In this document: piece by piece, positions 54,284 to 61,944 of the stretch
Numbering within the stretch: position 1 is the first letter of the stretch
Layout: each line of letters begins with the position of its first letter
DNA from: Microbacterium amylolyticum
Lineage (GTDB): Bacteria; Actinomycetota; Actinomycetes; Actinomycetales; Microbacteriaceae
Assembly (NCBI RefSeq): GCF_011046975.1
Contig: NZ_CP049253.1
Span: 2,418,001-2,482,000 of the forward strand
Length of the DNA: 64,000 nucleotides
Direction: 5' to 3'
Position numbers and translations under genes: made by a program
The notes under the pieces: generated by a model
Databases searched by the model: none
Told to the model about the DNA's origin: nothing
The model's input: only the letters and a program-made list of their open reading frames with translations

Positions 54284-56446
54284 CTACGCGGCGGTGATCT
54301 CGATGACGGTGGACTGCTGAGGGTTCTGCACGGGCGGGCGCACGCCGACGACGGCGAGCTGACGTCCCGTGAGGACGGTGTCGTGGTGGGCCCACTCGAG
54401 CGGCGACTGCGCCGGGTTGTGCACGACGCCGCCGGGGGTGACGATCCGGATCCGGTAGGTCCGGTCGGCGTCGAGCCCGGGGAAGCGCACGCGGCCGGTC
54501 GGCGATGAGATGAGCGTCTGCGACTGCGTGACGGTGAAGAAGGCGGATGCCGCATCTGCCGCGACCACGCCGCGGACGTCGAGCCCGGGGTCGGCCACGT
54601 CGACGTTGATCACGCGGCCCGTCGCGACGAGGGGGCGCACACGCTTGGCGAGCGCGACCCACGCGCCGACCTCGGCGGCATCCGTCTCGGACAGCGTCGT
54701 GACGTCCCACTCGATGCCGAAGTGGCCGAACAGTGCGACGGCGCCGCTCATCGCGAGCGACACGGTGCGGCCGGTGGAGTGCACGTGGGGGGTGGTGAGG
54801 TGCATGCCCATCATCTCTGGCGGCACGACCAGCGCGGTGTACCGCTGGTTCTCGAGGCGCTCGACGGGGTCGAGGCAGTCGCTCGTCCAGATGCGGTCGG
54901 TGCGGTCGAGGATGCCGAGGTCGACGCGGGCGCCGCCCGATGCGCAGCTCTCGATTTCGAGGCCCGGGTGGGCGGCCTTGAGTTCGTCGATGAGGCGGTA
55001 GACGGCGAGCGTCTGCGCGTGCACCTTCGCGGCTCCGCCGGGGCCGGCCGCGGCGTCGACGAGGTCGCGGTTGTGGTCCCACTTGATGTAGGAGATCGGG
55101 TAGGCGGCGAGGATGTCGGAGATGACGCCGAAGATGTGGGCGTACGCCTCGGGGTGGGCGAGGTTCAGTACCTGCTGCTGACGGGCGGACGGCGGCAGAT
55201 CGGTGCGGCCACGAAGGATCCAGTCGGGGTGAGAGCGGGCGAGATCGCTGTCGGGGTTGACCATCTCGGGCTCGAACCAGAGGCCGAACTCCATGCCCTT
55301 CGCGACGACGTGGTCGGCGATCGGGTGCAGACCGTCGGGCCAGACGGTGTCGTCGACGTACCAGTCGCCGAGGCCGGCGGTGTCGTCGCGGCGGTGACGG
55401 AACCAGCCGTCATCCAGCACGTACCGCTCCACGCCGATCTCGGCCGCCGCATCGGCGAGGGCGATGAGCTTGGGCAGGCGGTGGTCGAAGTAGACCGCCT
55501 CCCACGTGTTGAGGGTGATGGGTCGGGGGCGCGTGGGGTGCTGCGGTCGGGCGCGCCACTCGTCGTGGAAGCGGACGGCGAGCTCGTCGAGGCCGTCGCC
55601 CCACGAGCCGAGCAGCTCGGGCGAGGCGATCTCCTCGCCGGAGGCGAGGCGGATCTCGCCGGGCAAGTACAGCTCGCCGGCCCCGAGGAAGGACTCGCCC
55701 GTCGGGATGCGCTCCGCGAAGATGCGCGAGTTGCCGCTCCAGGCGAGGTGGACACCGTGGACCCGGCCGTGCTCGAACCCGAAGCCCGGGGTGCCCGCCG
55801 CGAGCAGGAGGGTCGCGTCGGCGCCGGGGCGACCGCGCCGGGACTCGCGGAGGTGGGTGCCGAAGGTCAGCTCGTGGCGCTGTGCCGACCGCTCGCGGAG
55901 GTGGCGACCCGTCGTGTCGAGGATCTCGGTGGCGTCCCACGGCAGCGGAAGGGTCGTGTGCAGGGCCTGCACCGTGTAGGTCCCGGTGCCGTCGTTGCGG
56001 ACGGTCGTGCGGGCGCGGACGAGACCCGATGCCGTGACGCGCAGCTCGTAGCGTGCCGAGAGCTCGGTCTCCGTGTCGGTGAAGTGCAGTTCGAGGGCGT
56101 CGTCCGTCGCGCGGAAATCCGTGAGGGCGAACAGCGCGCTGATGGACTCGCCGTCGCGGTGCCCCTCGAGTGCGGGGGTGCCGAGCCAGCCGGAGGCGGC
56201 GGTGGCGACGACGCCGAGGCGGGCGGTGCTGTCGAGACCGCCCGAGACGCGCTGCAGACGCGACGCGACCGCGAGGGATACGAGGGTCTCCTCCGGGGCG
56301 TCGCCCAGGTCCTCGCCCCAATGGGCGATGGCGGGGACGGCGGCGCCGAGGTCGACGACCACGCTCGTCCCGCCGGAGCGGAGGTGAGCGACGGCAGGCG
56401 CTGTGGCCGCGGCAGGAACGGGGACGACGTCGTCATGGTCGATCAT
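54284..56446 (-). CDS. Alpha-galactosidase, glycoside hydrolase family 36
   Basis: A 720-aa cytoplasmic enzyme releasing terminal alpha-1,6-galactose. Domain order is the N-terminal beta-supersandwich (1-320), the TIM barrel (about 330-640) and a C-terminal beta domain. The nucleophile is the Asp in YIKWDHNRDLVD and the acid/base is the second Asp of WTSDCLDPVER. ESCASGGARVDLG supplies the conserved Gly-rich galactose loop. No signal peptide is present, so substrate must be imported by the downstream transporter. The ATG at 56446 lies seven bases after a -10 box, implying a leaderless message; the upstream extension to 56545 crosses the promoter. Confidence 0.93.
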   Translation of the reverse strand: MIDHDDVVPVPAAATAPAVAHLRSGGTSVVVDLGAAVPAIAHWGEDLGDAPEETLVSLAVASRLQRVSGGLDSTARLGVVATAASGWLGTPALEGHRDGESISALFALTDFRATDDALELHFTDTETELSARYELRVTASGLVRARTTVRNDGTGTYTVQALHTTLPLPWDATEILDTTGRHLRERSAQRHELTFGTHLRESRRGRPGADATLLLAAGTPGFGFEHGRVHGVHLAWSGNSRIFAERIPTGESFLGAGELYLPGEIRLASGEEIASPELLGSWGDGLDELAVRFHDEWRARPQHPTRPRPITLNTWEAVYFDHRLPKLIALADAAAEIGVERYVLDDGWFRHRRDDTAGLGDWYVDDTVWPDGLHPIADHVVAKGMEFGLWFEPEMVNPDSDLARSHPDWILRGRTDLPPSARQQQVLNLAHPEAYAHIFGVISDILAAYPISYIKWDHNRDLVDAAAGPGGAAKVHAQTLAVYRLIDELKAAHPGLEIESCASGGARVDLGILDRTDRIWTSDCLDPVERLENQRYTALVVPPEMMGMHLTTPHVHSTGRTVSLAMSGAVALFGHFGIEWDVTTLSETDAAEVGAWVALAKRVRPLVATGRVINVDVADPGLDVRGVVAADAASAFFTVTQSQTLISSPTGRVRFPGLDADRTYRIRIVTPGGVVHNPAQSPLEWAHHDTVLTGRQLAVVGVRPPVQNPQQSTVIEITAA

Positions 56447-56453
56447 GAGATTA

Positions 56454-56482
56454 GTTTTACAGGGGAAATATTCCGACGTCAA
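56454..56482 (-). promoter_or_regulatory. Promoter of the alpha-galactosidase operon
   Basis: On the minus strand TTGACG (56477-56482) and TAAAAC (56454-56459) are separated by 17 bases. The -10 box ends seven bases before the ATG at 56446. This is a near-consensus, leaderless promoter. Confidence 0.65.
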
Positions 56483-56502
56483 GAGTGCCCTCCGCGGCTG
56501 AT

Positions 56503-56516
56503 CCGATCGCGATCGG
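56503..56516. promoter_or_regulatory. Perfect palindrome, possible ROK operator
   Basis: CCGATCGCGATCGG is a 14-base perfect palindrome between the divergent alpha-galactosidase and ROK genes. Position suits an operator, but such GC-rich palindromes also arise by chance. Confidence 0.35.
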
Positions 56517-56562
56517 GCCTCGTATTCGTGCCAGAATGAAATCAACGTCAGAAGGAGTGGTC

Positions 56563-57675
56563 ATGAGTGAGAGTGAGACCGCCGTCGCTCGTGCCGTCCT
56601 GATCCACGGCCCGCTCTCGAGACGCGACCTCACTGCTCGGCTCGGCCTGTCGCCGGCGAGCCTCACCCGACTCGCCAAGCCGCTGCTCGAGCGAGGTCTC
56701 CTCATCGAGCTCGACGAGGTGACCGACGGCTCGGTCGGGCGACCGTCGCGCCCCCTCGACATCGCACCAGGACTCGGCACCTTCGCCGGGGTGAAGATCA
56801 CCGGCGACGAGATCATCGCGGTCGGCACCGACATCCGGGCGGAATCGGTGGCTGGCGATGAACGCCCGTTGTCCGATCACGCTCCGGATGCGGTCCTCGC
56901 CCTCGTCGCAGCGACGATCCGCGGCCTCGGTCTCACCGACCTGCGGGGTGTCGGCGTCAGCGTCGGCGGTGTCGTCCAGGGAGGGGTCGCCGTGTTCGCT
57001 CCATTCCTCGACTGGATCGACGTCGACGTCCGCGCCACCCTCGAGGCGGAGCTCGGCGTGCCCGTGAGCGTCGAGAACGACGTCGTCGCGCTCGCCGAGG
57101 CGGAGCGCTGGTTCGGCGCCGGGCGGGGACTCGACGGCTTCGCGACGATCACGATCGGCGCGGGCGTCGGTTACGGGCTCGTCGTCGCCGGTGAGGTCGT
57201 CCGTACCCCCGACGCGACGACGGGGACCGGCGGGCACATTCCGCTCGACCCCTACGGACCCGTCTGCAGCGACGGGCACCGCGGGTGCGCGCAGGCGATG
57301 CTGTCGGCCGGGTCGATCACGACGCAGGTGTCCGCAGCGCTCGGCCGGGCGGTCGACTACGACGAGACGCTCCGGCTCGCCGCGTCCGACCACCCCGCCG
57401 CGAGGGCGGTGGTGGATGCCGCGGGCACAGCCCTCGGACGGTTCATCGCGCTCGCCGCGAACCTCAGCCTGCAGTCCGCCGTGGTGCTCTCGGGGGAGGG
57501 CATCGGCCTGTTCCGGGTCGCGGAACGGGCGGTGCGCGACGCGCTCGCAGCGGGACGCGACGCGCAGGCCGCCCCGATCGACATCCACGTCGACGTGTCC
57601 GGGTTCCGCGCGTGGGCAAGGGGTGCCGCCGCCGTCGCGATCCAGGAGTCGATGGAACGGATGCGGCTCGGCTGA
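56563..57675 (+). CDS. ROK-family transcriptional regulator
   Basis: A 370-aa NagC/XylR-type repressor. The N-terminal winged helix-turn-helix (residues 5-70) contains LSRRDLTARLGLSPASLTRL. The sugar-kinase-like ROK domain starts with FAGVKITGDEI and has ATITIGAGVGYGLVV. The zinc motif CxCGxxGC is altered: CSDGHRGC has Asp in place of the second cysteine. AAGGAG five bases before ATG 56563 decides this start. It is divergent from the alpha-galactosidase operon and is its probable regulator. Confidence 0.9.
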   Translation: MSESETAVARAVLIHGPLSRRDLTARLGLSPASLTRLAKPLLERGLLIELDEVTDGSVGRPSRPLDIAPGLGTFAGVKITGDEIIAVGTDIRAESVAGDERPLSDHAPDAVLALVAATIRGLGLTDLRGVGVSVGGVVQGGVAVFAPFLDWIDVDVRATLEAELGVPVSVENDVVALAEAERWFGAGRGLDGFATITIGAGVGYGLVVAGEVVRTPDATTGTGGHIPLDPYGPVCSDGHRGCAQAMLSAGSITTQVSAALGRAVDYDETLRLAASDHPAARAVVDAAGTALGRFIALAANLSLQSAVVLSGEGIGLFRVAERAVRDALAAGRDAQAAPIDIHVDVSGFRAWARGAAAVAIQESMERMRLG

Positions 57676-57951
57676 CGCATCAACGTGGGAATGTCCTCGC
57701 CGGCTCGACCCGCATCACGTGCGGCAGTGCGCCGTGATACGGGTTTGCTCGAGGGTAGGGAATCGTGAAGCCGCGAACCCGGCCGCGTCAGGCCTTCCCG
57801 CGCGAACGCGGCCGCGTACATCTTCGCCAGGGGCAGACGAGACACATCTACACCAAGCACCGTTAGTTGCCGACAAGTGATCACAATGACTGACCTGGCG
57901 TGATGCCCGTGCGTTCACCTGCGCAAGCAGGCGGTCTCTGCCAGCGGTGAT
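57676..57951. other. Non-coding stretch inside the right island end
   Basis: About 275 bases between the ROK gene and the right repeat. I see no credible gene; short frames on both strands lack ribosome-binding sites and family resemblance. It probably carries the element's end sequences. Confidence 0.6.
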
Positions 57952-57973
57952 GTCAAGGGGTCGCAGGTTCAAA
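57952..57973 (+). repeat. Right attachment-site repeat (tRNA-Pro fragment copy)
   Basis: A perfect 22-base copy of tRNA-Pro positions 50859-50880. No other part of the tRNA is present: flanking bases diverge at once on both sides. The stop codon of the truncated hydrolase gene lies within it. Confidence 0.9.
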
Positions 57974-58489
57974 CCCGTCCACCATCGCGGCCGGCATTCC
58001 GACGGCCTCGGTCATGAAGAGCTTCATCGCGTTGGCCGGCCGGCCGCTGTCGATCTCGGTCTGTAACCGCTCCGCGTAGTCGATTGCGACGGGCGCGCGG
58101 TCCGGTGAGACGACGAAGGGCGGTTCGTAGCAGGCGAGCCCGTCGATGGGCAGACCGGCAGCGGCGCATCGCAGCGCCAGTACCGCGCCGGAAGACAGGC
58201 CGACAACGAATCCTCGCCCGCCGAAGCGGTCCAGGAGCGCGGTGACATCCTCGATCTCGCGCTCCGCCGCATAGGTGTCGCGGTCGCCACTGCCACCGCG
58301 TCCGCGACGGTCGTAGGAGACCACGCGGAACCGGTCGGCCAGTCGGCGGGTGAACTCAGCACGCCCGGGGTCCAACGCTCGGTGCGAGGCTGCCCCGTCT
58401 ACTCGGAGGAGCACGGGGTGGGAGTCGCTTCCCTCCACGTCGAAGGCAATCGTTGTCCCGTCGGCGCTGAGGACCGTGTCGCTTGTCAT
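57953..58489 (-). pseudogene. Alpha/beta hydrolase gene truncated at the attachment repeat
   Basis: The first ~170 residues of an alpha/beta hydrolase. The oxyanion region HPVLLRVDGAASHR and the strand-turn RVVSYDRRGRGGSG are present, and the nucleophile elbow is VVGLSSGAVLAL with serine in GLSSG. The protein breaks off at MPAAMVDG and continues GFEPATP, which is simply the tRNA-derived repeat read backwards, then stops. The catalytic Asp and His expected about 60-90 residues further are absent. ATG 58489 is preferred because GGAGG lies ten bases upstream; the ATG at 58498 is too close to it. Confidence 0.8.
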
Positions 58490-58510
58490 GTGATTCATTC
58501 CTCCAGGTAA

Positions 58511-58551
58511 AGTACTGATCAGTACTCCGCTGTACGGTACTGTTCAGTGCT
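58511..58551. promoter_or_regulatory. Twin TetR operator palindromes
   Basis: AGTACTGATCAGTACT (58511-58526) is a perfect 16-base palindrome. GGTACTGTTCAGTGCT (58536-58551) is a degenerate second copy, 25 bases further on, centre to centre. Both lie between the divergent hydrolase and TetR genes. Confidence 0.75.
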
Positions 58552-58593
58552 ACTGTCAAGTCTCGATCCCTGCAACGAAAGTCGAGGGTCCGC

Positions 58594-59217
58594 ATGGATG
58601 CCGCCAGGTCAGTTCAGAAGCGCGAGCTCATCCTCGAGCGCGCTCTGGAGGTCTTCGTTGCGCACGGCTATGTCGGGACCACCACAGATCAGCTCGCCGC
58701 CGCCGCGTCGGTGTCGAAGCAGACGCTCTACAAGGAGTTCGGCGACAAAGAGGGCGTCTTCGCGGCGCTGATCCGATTCGCCTGCGATCGTGTCGACGAC
58801 CCGTTCGCCCCCTTGGTGGACCAGATGCGCAATATCGACTCGGCCGATGACGCCGTTGCGCTGATGGCGACGCAGTTCAGCCGCTCGATCATGTCGCCGT
58901 ACGTGCAGCAGCTGCGGCGCCTGGTGATCGCCGAGGCGACCCGCTTCCCGGACCTTGGGCAGCTGTACTGGGAGGAGGGGTTCCTGCGCGTCGTGAACTC
59001 GGTTGCGCGCTGCCTGTCGATCCTCGACGAGCGCGGGATGATGGAGATCCCGGAAGCGCGCCTCGCGGCTCACCATTTCGCAGGGCTGCTGTTGTGGATC
59101 CCCAGCAACCAGACCATGTTCGCCGCGACGATGCCGCTGGGCGAGCAGGAACTGATCGAGACCATCACCGCAGGCAGTCAAGCATTCCTTCGGGCCTATC
59201 GGGTCAACGCCGCTTGA
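58594..59217 (+). CDS. TetR family transcriptional regulator
   Basis: A 207-aa repressor with an N-terminal helix-turn-helix (residues 10-56; HGYVGTTTDQLAAAASVSKQ then TLYKEFGDKEGVFAAL). The ligand domain resembles the AefR-like TetR_C group (MSPYVQQLRRLVIAEATRFPDL). GAGGG precedes ATG 58594. It is divergent from the truncated hydrolase gene with two operator-like palindromes between them, so it most likely repressed that gene and itself. Its former target no longer encodes a complete enzyme. Confidence 0.88.
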   Translation: MDAARSVQKRELILERALEVFVAHGYVGTTTDQLAAAASVSKQTLYKEFGDKEGVFAALIRFACDRVDDPFAPLVDQMRNIDSADDAVALMATQFSRSIMSPYVQQLRRLVIAEATRFPDLGQLYWEEGFLRVVNSVARCLSILDERGMMEIPEARLAAHHFAGLLLWIPSNQTMFAATMPLGEQELIETITAGSQAFLRAYRVNAA

Positions 59218-59282
59218 CGACCGAAGCCCGTTGCTCCCCATCGAACATGCGTCAAACGTATACAGGAGTGTGATCCGGACTG

Positions 59283-60011
59283 ATGCTCGACTACAGCCTG
59301 CTCGTTTTGCCGGGGTTGCTGCTCATCGGTGCGGCGATCGTTCTAGCGCGGCCGGAACGCGATCTGCTGTTCCGGGTCATGCTGCTCATCCTCGGCTTCG
59401 TCCTGATCCGCGACGCTATGACACCGGCGGGCTTCTGGGAGTTCGGTGCGTCCAACGGGGTGCCCTGGCTGCGGTTTACCGACGATGTCTTGGTGCTCGT
59501 GATGTTTGGCGGTGGCTCGCTCGCCCTGACTGCTGGACTACTGGCCGCCATGCCCGGGCTGAGGGCGCTCGTGCGCTGGGGCAGACCCGACGTGTCGACA
59601 GTCGCGCTCGGGCTGGGCGGTGGCGTGCTCGTGGCCGCACCAGTCCTCGCGCTCTCGTTGCTCTCGCCGGTTGAGAGCCGGGGTGGGGAGGTCCCGCTAG
59701 CCCTGCTGCCAGCGCTGGCGTTCCTTGCCTTGTCGGGCAACCTCGGCGAGGAAGTCATCTTCCGAGGCTTCCTGCAAGGCCGGCTCGAACAGACCATGAC
59801 CCCGCTGCGCTCGGCACTGCTCTCTGGCGTACTCTTCGCCGCGTGTCACGCCTATCTAGCAACCACAGTCACCACGGTCGGCTGGCCGCTCATGCTCTTC
59901 ACACTCTACGAAGGCCTGATATGCGCCTTCCTGCGGATGCGGCGTGGCGTGATCCCAGCAACCCTCGCTCACGGATCAGGCATCTTCCTCCTGGCGAGCG
60001 GTCTTGTCTGA
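59283..60011 (+). CDS. CPBP-family intramembrane metalloprotease
   Basis: A 242-aa protein with about eight membrane helices. The CPBP/ABI motifs are EEVIFRGFLQGRL (the EExxxR box) near residue 160, the histidine in AACHAYLA and the final histidine in LAHGSGIFLL. These form the metal-dependent active site of Rce1-like proteases; bacterial relatives serve in bacteriocin self-immunity or membrane protein processing. The role here is unknown. The ribosome-binding site is weak. It is separate from the preceding TetR gene by 65 bases and is abutted by IS3 remnants. Confidence 0.8.
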   Translation: MLDYSLLVLPGLLLIGAAIVLARPERDLLFRVMLLILGFVLIRDAMTPAGFWEFGASNGVPWLRFTDDVLVLVMFGGGSLALTAGLLAAMPGLRALVRWGRPDVSTVALGLGGGVLVAAPVLALSLLSPVESRGGEVPLALLPALAFLALSGNLGEEVIFRGFLQGRLEQTMTPLRSALLSGVLFAACHAYLATTVTTVGWPLMLFTLYEGLICAFLRMRRGVIPATLAHGSGIFLLASGLV

Positions 60012-60044
60012 CCCAGAACCACGCTCCGTTCCCCAAGAGGGCCA

Positions 60045-60357
60045 TGACGCCGTTGCGGGACGCGCAGACCCTCATCACGCCAGAGGCGTTGGATCTTCTT
60101 GTGGTTCACCACCCACCCCTCGGCGCGGGCGTCGTGATACGCGCGTCGGTACCCGTAGCGGGGATGGCTCTTCGCCCAGGCGCGCAGCCAGTCCCGCAAC
60201 GCCCGGTCCGGGTCCGCGACCGTGTCGCCCTTGAGCGGGCGTCGGTATGCGGAGCGTGAGAGCCCGGCCAGACGGCACGCCATCCGTTCGCTCACCCGCA
60301 GCTTGCGCTTGAGGTGAGCGACGGCGGCGCGGCGCCTGCCCGGGCCTAGAAGTTTCC
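60045..60357 (-). pseudogene. IS3 transposase OrfB, N-terminal fragment
   Basis: The frame reads GPGRRRAAVAHLKRKLRVSE, the HTH_21 region SHPRYGYRRAYHDARAEGW and VNHKKIQRLWRDEGLRVPQR, then diverges. Only about 100 of roughly 280 residues remain and the DDE integrase core is absent. OrfA normally joins OrfB by a programmed -1 frameshift at this overlap. Confidence 0.75.
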
Positions 60358-60630
60358 CTCAGCCAATTCCTTGAGCGCGGCCTTCTCCAGTTCCGCCTCC
60401 GCGAGCAGCCGCTTGAGCGTCGCGTTCTGCTTCTCAAGCTCCTTCAGGCGCTTCGCGTCGTCGGCTTTAAGGCCGCCGTACTGGTTCCGCCACCGGTAGT
60501 ACGTCTGCTCGGACACCCCGAGCTCCCGACACACCGCCGCGACATCCGCGCCATCGGCGAGCATCCTGTCGGCCTGCCCGAGCTTGCGAACGACCTGTTC
60601 CGGGGTGTGACGCTTCCTGCTGTTCGACAT
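60346..60630 (-). CDS. IS3 transposase OrfA
   Basis: A 94-aa helix-turn-helix protein of the HTH_Tnp_1 family. It has RKRHTPEQVVRKLGQADRML at the N-terminus, the recognition helix VCRELGVSEQTYYRWRNQYG and a leucine-zipper-like tail LKELEKQNATLKRLLAEAEL. It appears complete but cannot transpose without OrfB. Start is MSNSRKR at 60630. Confidence 0.85.
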   Translation of the reverse strand: MSNSRKRHTPEQVVRKLGQADRMLADGADVAAVCRELGVSEQTYYRWRNQYGGLKADDAKRLKELEKQNATLKRLLAEAELEKAALKELAEGNF

Positions 60631-60699
60631 GATCTGACCAGTCTCCCTGCCCGAACCCTCGGGCAACAGGACGACTCTCAGAACCACCGGACCTACGCA

Positions 60700-61103
60700 A
60701 CGGGGTCAGCCCAGCCGACGCAGAGCCGATCCCCTTCCCGGGATTCGATCGTCTCGTCCTCGACTACTCGCGCCTTCAAGCAGTGATGCGCGACCATCGC
60801 TACGCATCGTGGCGGACCGCGCTTTCGTCGGTTGTTGGTATCTACCTCATCACCGACACCCGCGACGGTCGTCAGTACGTCGGCAAAGCGGATGGCGTCG
60901 AGAGTGTGAGACAGCGCTGGAGCGTCTACGCAACGAATGGTCACGGCGGGAACGTCGAGCTACGCGGAATCGATCCATCTACTTTTCGCTACTCGCTCCT
61001 GCGCGTCTTCGACCCGTCGACACCGACACCAGAGATCGACGCCGCCGAGAGCCACTTCAAGGTCGCGCTCGACTCACGACGACACGGTCTCAACCGCAAC
61101 TGA
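60700..61103 (+). pseudogene. GIY-YIG nuclease gene, 5' end lost at the IS3 element
   Basis: The frame contains the GIY-YIG signature VVGIYLITDTRDGRQYVGKA and a conserved helix with Glu (AESHFKVALDSRRHGLN). It is open upstream of the ATG at 60783: codons read ADAEPIPFPGFDRLVLDYSR, the usual lead-in of longer GIY-YIG proteins. This continues to the IS border near 60700 without a start. Relatives are roughly 250-300 residues, so the N-terminal part is missing. Translation from 60783 would give a 106-aa domain. Confidence 0.7.
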
Positions 61104-61126
61104 GGGGCGCGCTGACGCCTGCGGAT

Positions 61127-61750
61127 CTACAGCGGAAGCGCGTGGGCTTGTTCGGACATTTTTCGGTAGCCGATGAGGTTGTAGAACGCGTAGACAAAGG
61201 TCGCCCCAGCGCCACCGACTCCGGCAACGGCGAAGGCGAGCTGCCAATCGCTTGAGTTGTTCAGCGCGATCAAGACTCCGACGATTCCGAAGAGAACGGA
61301 GATCGGGCCGAGAACGTAGTCGATGCGTCGTCCTTGGATCTTGGCCATCGGGATGAAGTGAAGGCCGATGATGATGACGACGGCCTGCATGATGAATTGA
61401 GCCTGTCCAAGTAGAGGCAGTGCAATGACCGACAGCCAGAGGAGCGGGTAGGTGATCCCACTAAGCACCGCCATCTTCTTTCCCTGTGCTTCGCCTTCAG
61501 GGGTTTTGATGCTCGGGTGGCGGACAGCGTGCTTGATGTTGCGGATCGCAAGTGCCCCGCAGATGACCGCGTACACAGCCAGCGCACCGAAGATGATCCC
61601 GCCGAGGAGGCCCCATGCGGGGATGAACCAGAAGGCGTAGACGAGCATGAAGAAGCCCATGATGAGGGGGAGTGGAGAGACGTAGCGCGCGGCGGTACCG
61701 AACCACTCCGCGGTGGTCGTCTTCGTTGAAGCTTTGCTGGTCGTCGTCAT
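61127..61750 (-). CDS. Multi-helix membrane protein of unknown function
   Basis: A 207-aa protein. A polar Thr/Ser/Lys-rich N-terminus of about 20 residues is followed by about six hydrophobic helices (28-50, 54-72, 95-113, 118-134, 146-163, 170-190) and a short tail. No family recognised. AGGAG lies eight bases before the ATG. It is divergent from the membrane protein-regulator pair at 61945 and the shared intergenic region carries ordered repeats, so it may belong to the same regulon. Confidence 0.75.
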   Translation of the reverse strand: MTTTSKASTKTTTAEWFGTAARYVSPLPLIMGFFMLVYAFWFIPAWGLLGGIIFGALAVYAVICGALAIRNIKHAVRHPSIKTPEGEAQGKKMAVLSGITYPLLWLSVIALPLLGQAQFIMQAVVIIIGLHFIPMAKIQGRRIDYVLGPISVLFGIVGVLIALNNSSDWQLAFAVAGVGGAGATFVYAFYNLIGYRKMSEQAHALPL

Positions 61751-61779
61751 TTGGGTTCTCCTGTTCAGTTGTGCCCTTG

Positions 61780-61808
61780 ACTATGAGTGAAGTCTCGACC
61801 TAGGTCAA
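61780..61808 (-). promoter_or_regulatory. Promoter of the minus-strand membrane protein gene
   Basis: On the minus strand TTGACC (61803-61808), a 17-base spacer and CATAGT (61780-61785) form a good promoter. The palindrome GACCTAGGTC (61797-61806) overlaps the -35 box and may be an operator. Confidence 0.6.
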
Positions 61809-61851
61809 CCGGTTCGCTGATGTGCTTTTCACATCAGGAGCGTGTGCTCTG

Positions 61852-61903
61852 AACTTTGTACCAGAAAGTTGCCTGTCGCGGAAAGTCGCGTGTGCTAGAA
61901 AGT
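61852..61903 (+). promoter_or_regulatory. Ordered GAAAGT repeats over a promoter
   Basis: GAAAGT occurs at 61864, 61881 and 61898, exactly 17 bases apart. The first two copies share a longer pattern GAAAGTnGCnTGT. An inverted AACTTT precedes at 61852. They overlap a candidate promoter TTGCCT (61869-61874) - 18 - TGCTAG (61893-61898). A regulator array is likely. Confidence 0.55.
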
Positions 61904-61944
61904 GAGCAGGTGCTCGACAGCATCGCTAACTGAGAGGAGGGCGC

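Larger units (their letters stand above)
60045..60695 (-). mobile_element. Truncated IS3-family element
   Basis: OrfA and the N-terminal part of OrfB are present on the minus strand. The orfA-side end, with GACTCTCAGAACCACCGGAC near 60673-60692, looks like an IS3-type terminus. The orfB side is missing from about 60045, just after the CPBP gene. Confidence 0.75.

Noticed and set aside
54722-56539. 605-aa plus-strand ORF across alpha-galactosidase
   Set aside because: It is the shadow of the GH36 gene; composition is Ala/Gly/Val/Arg/Asp-biased without motifs.
57715-57972. 85-aa minus-strand ORF starting MNLRPLD
   Set aside because: MNLRPLD arises from reading a tRNA T-arm backwards. The same artefact appears at 50879 in the tRNA-Pro gene. 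The rest has no resemblance to a known protein.
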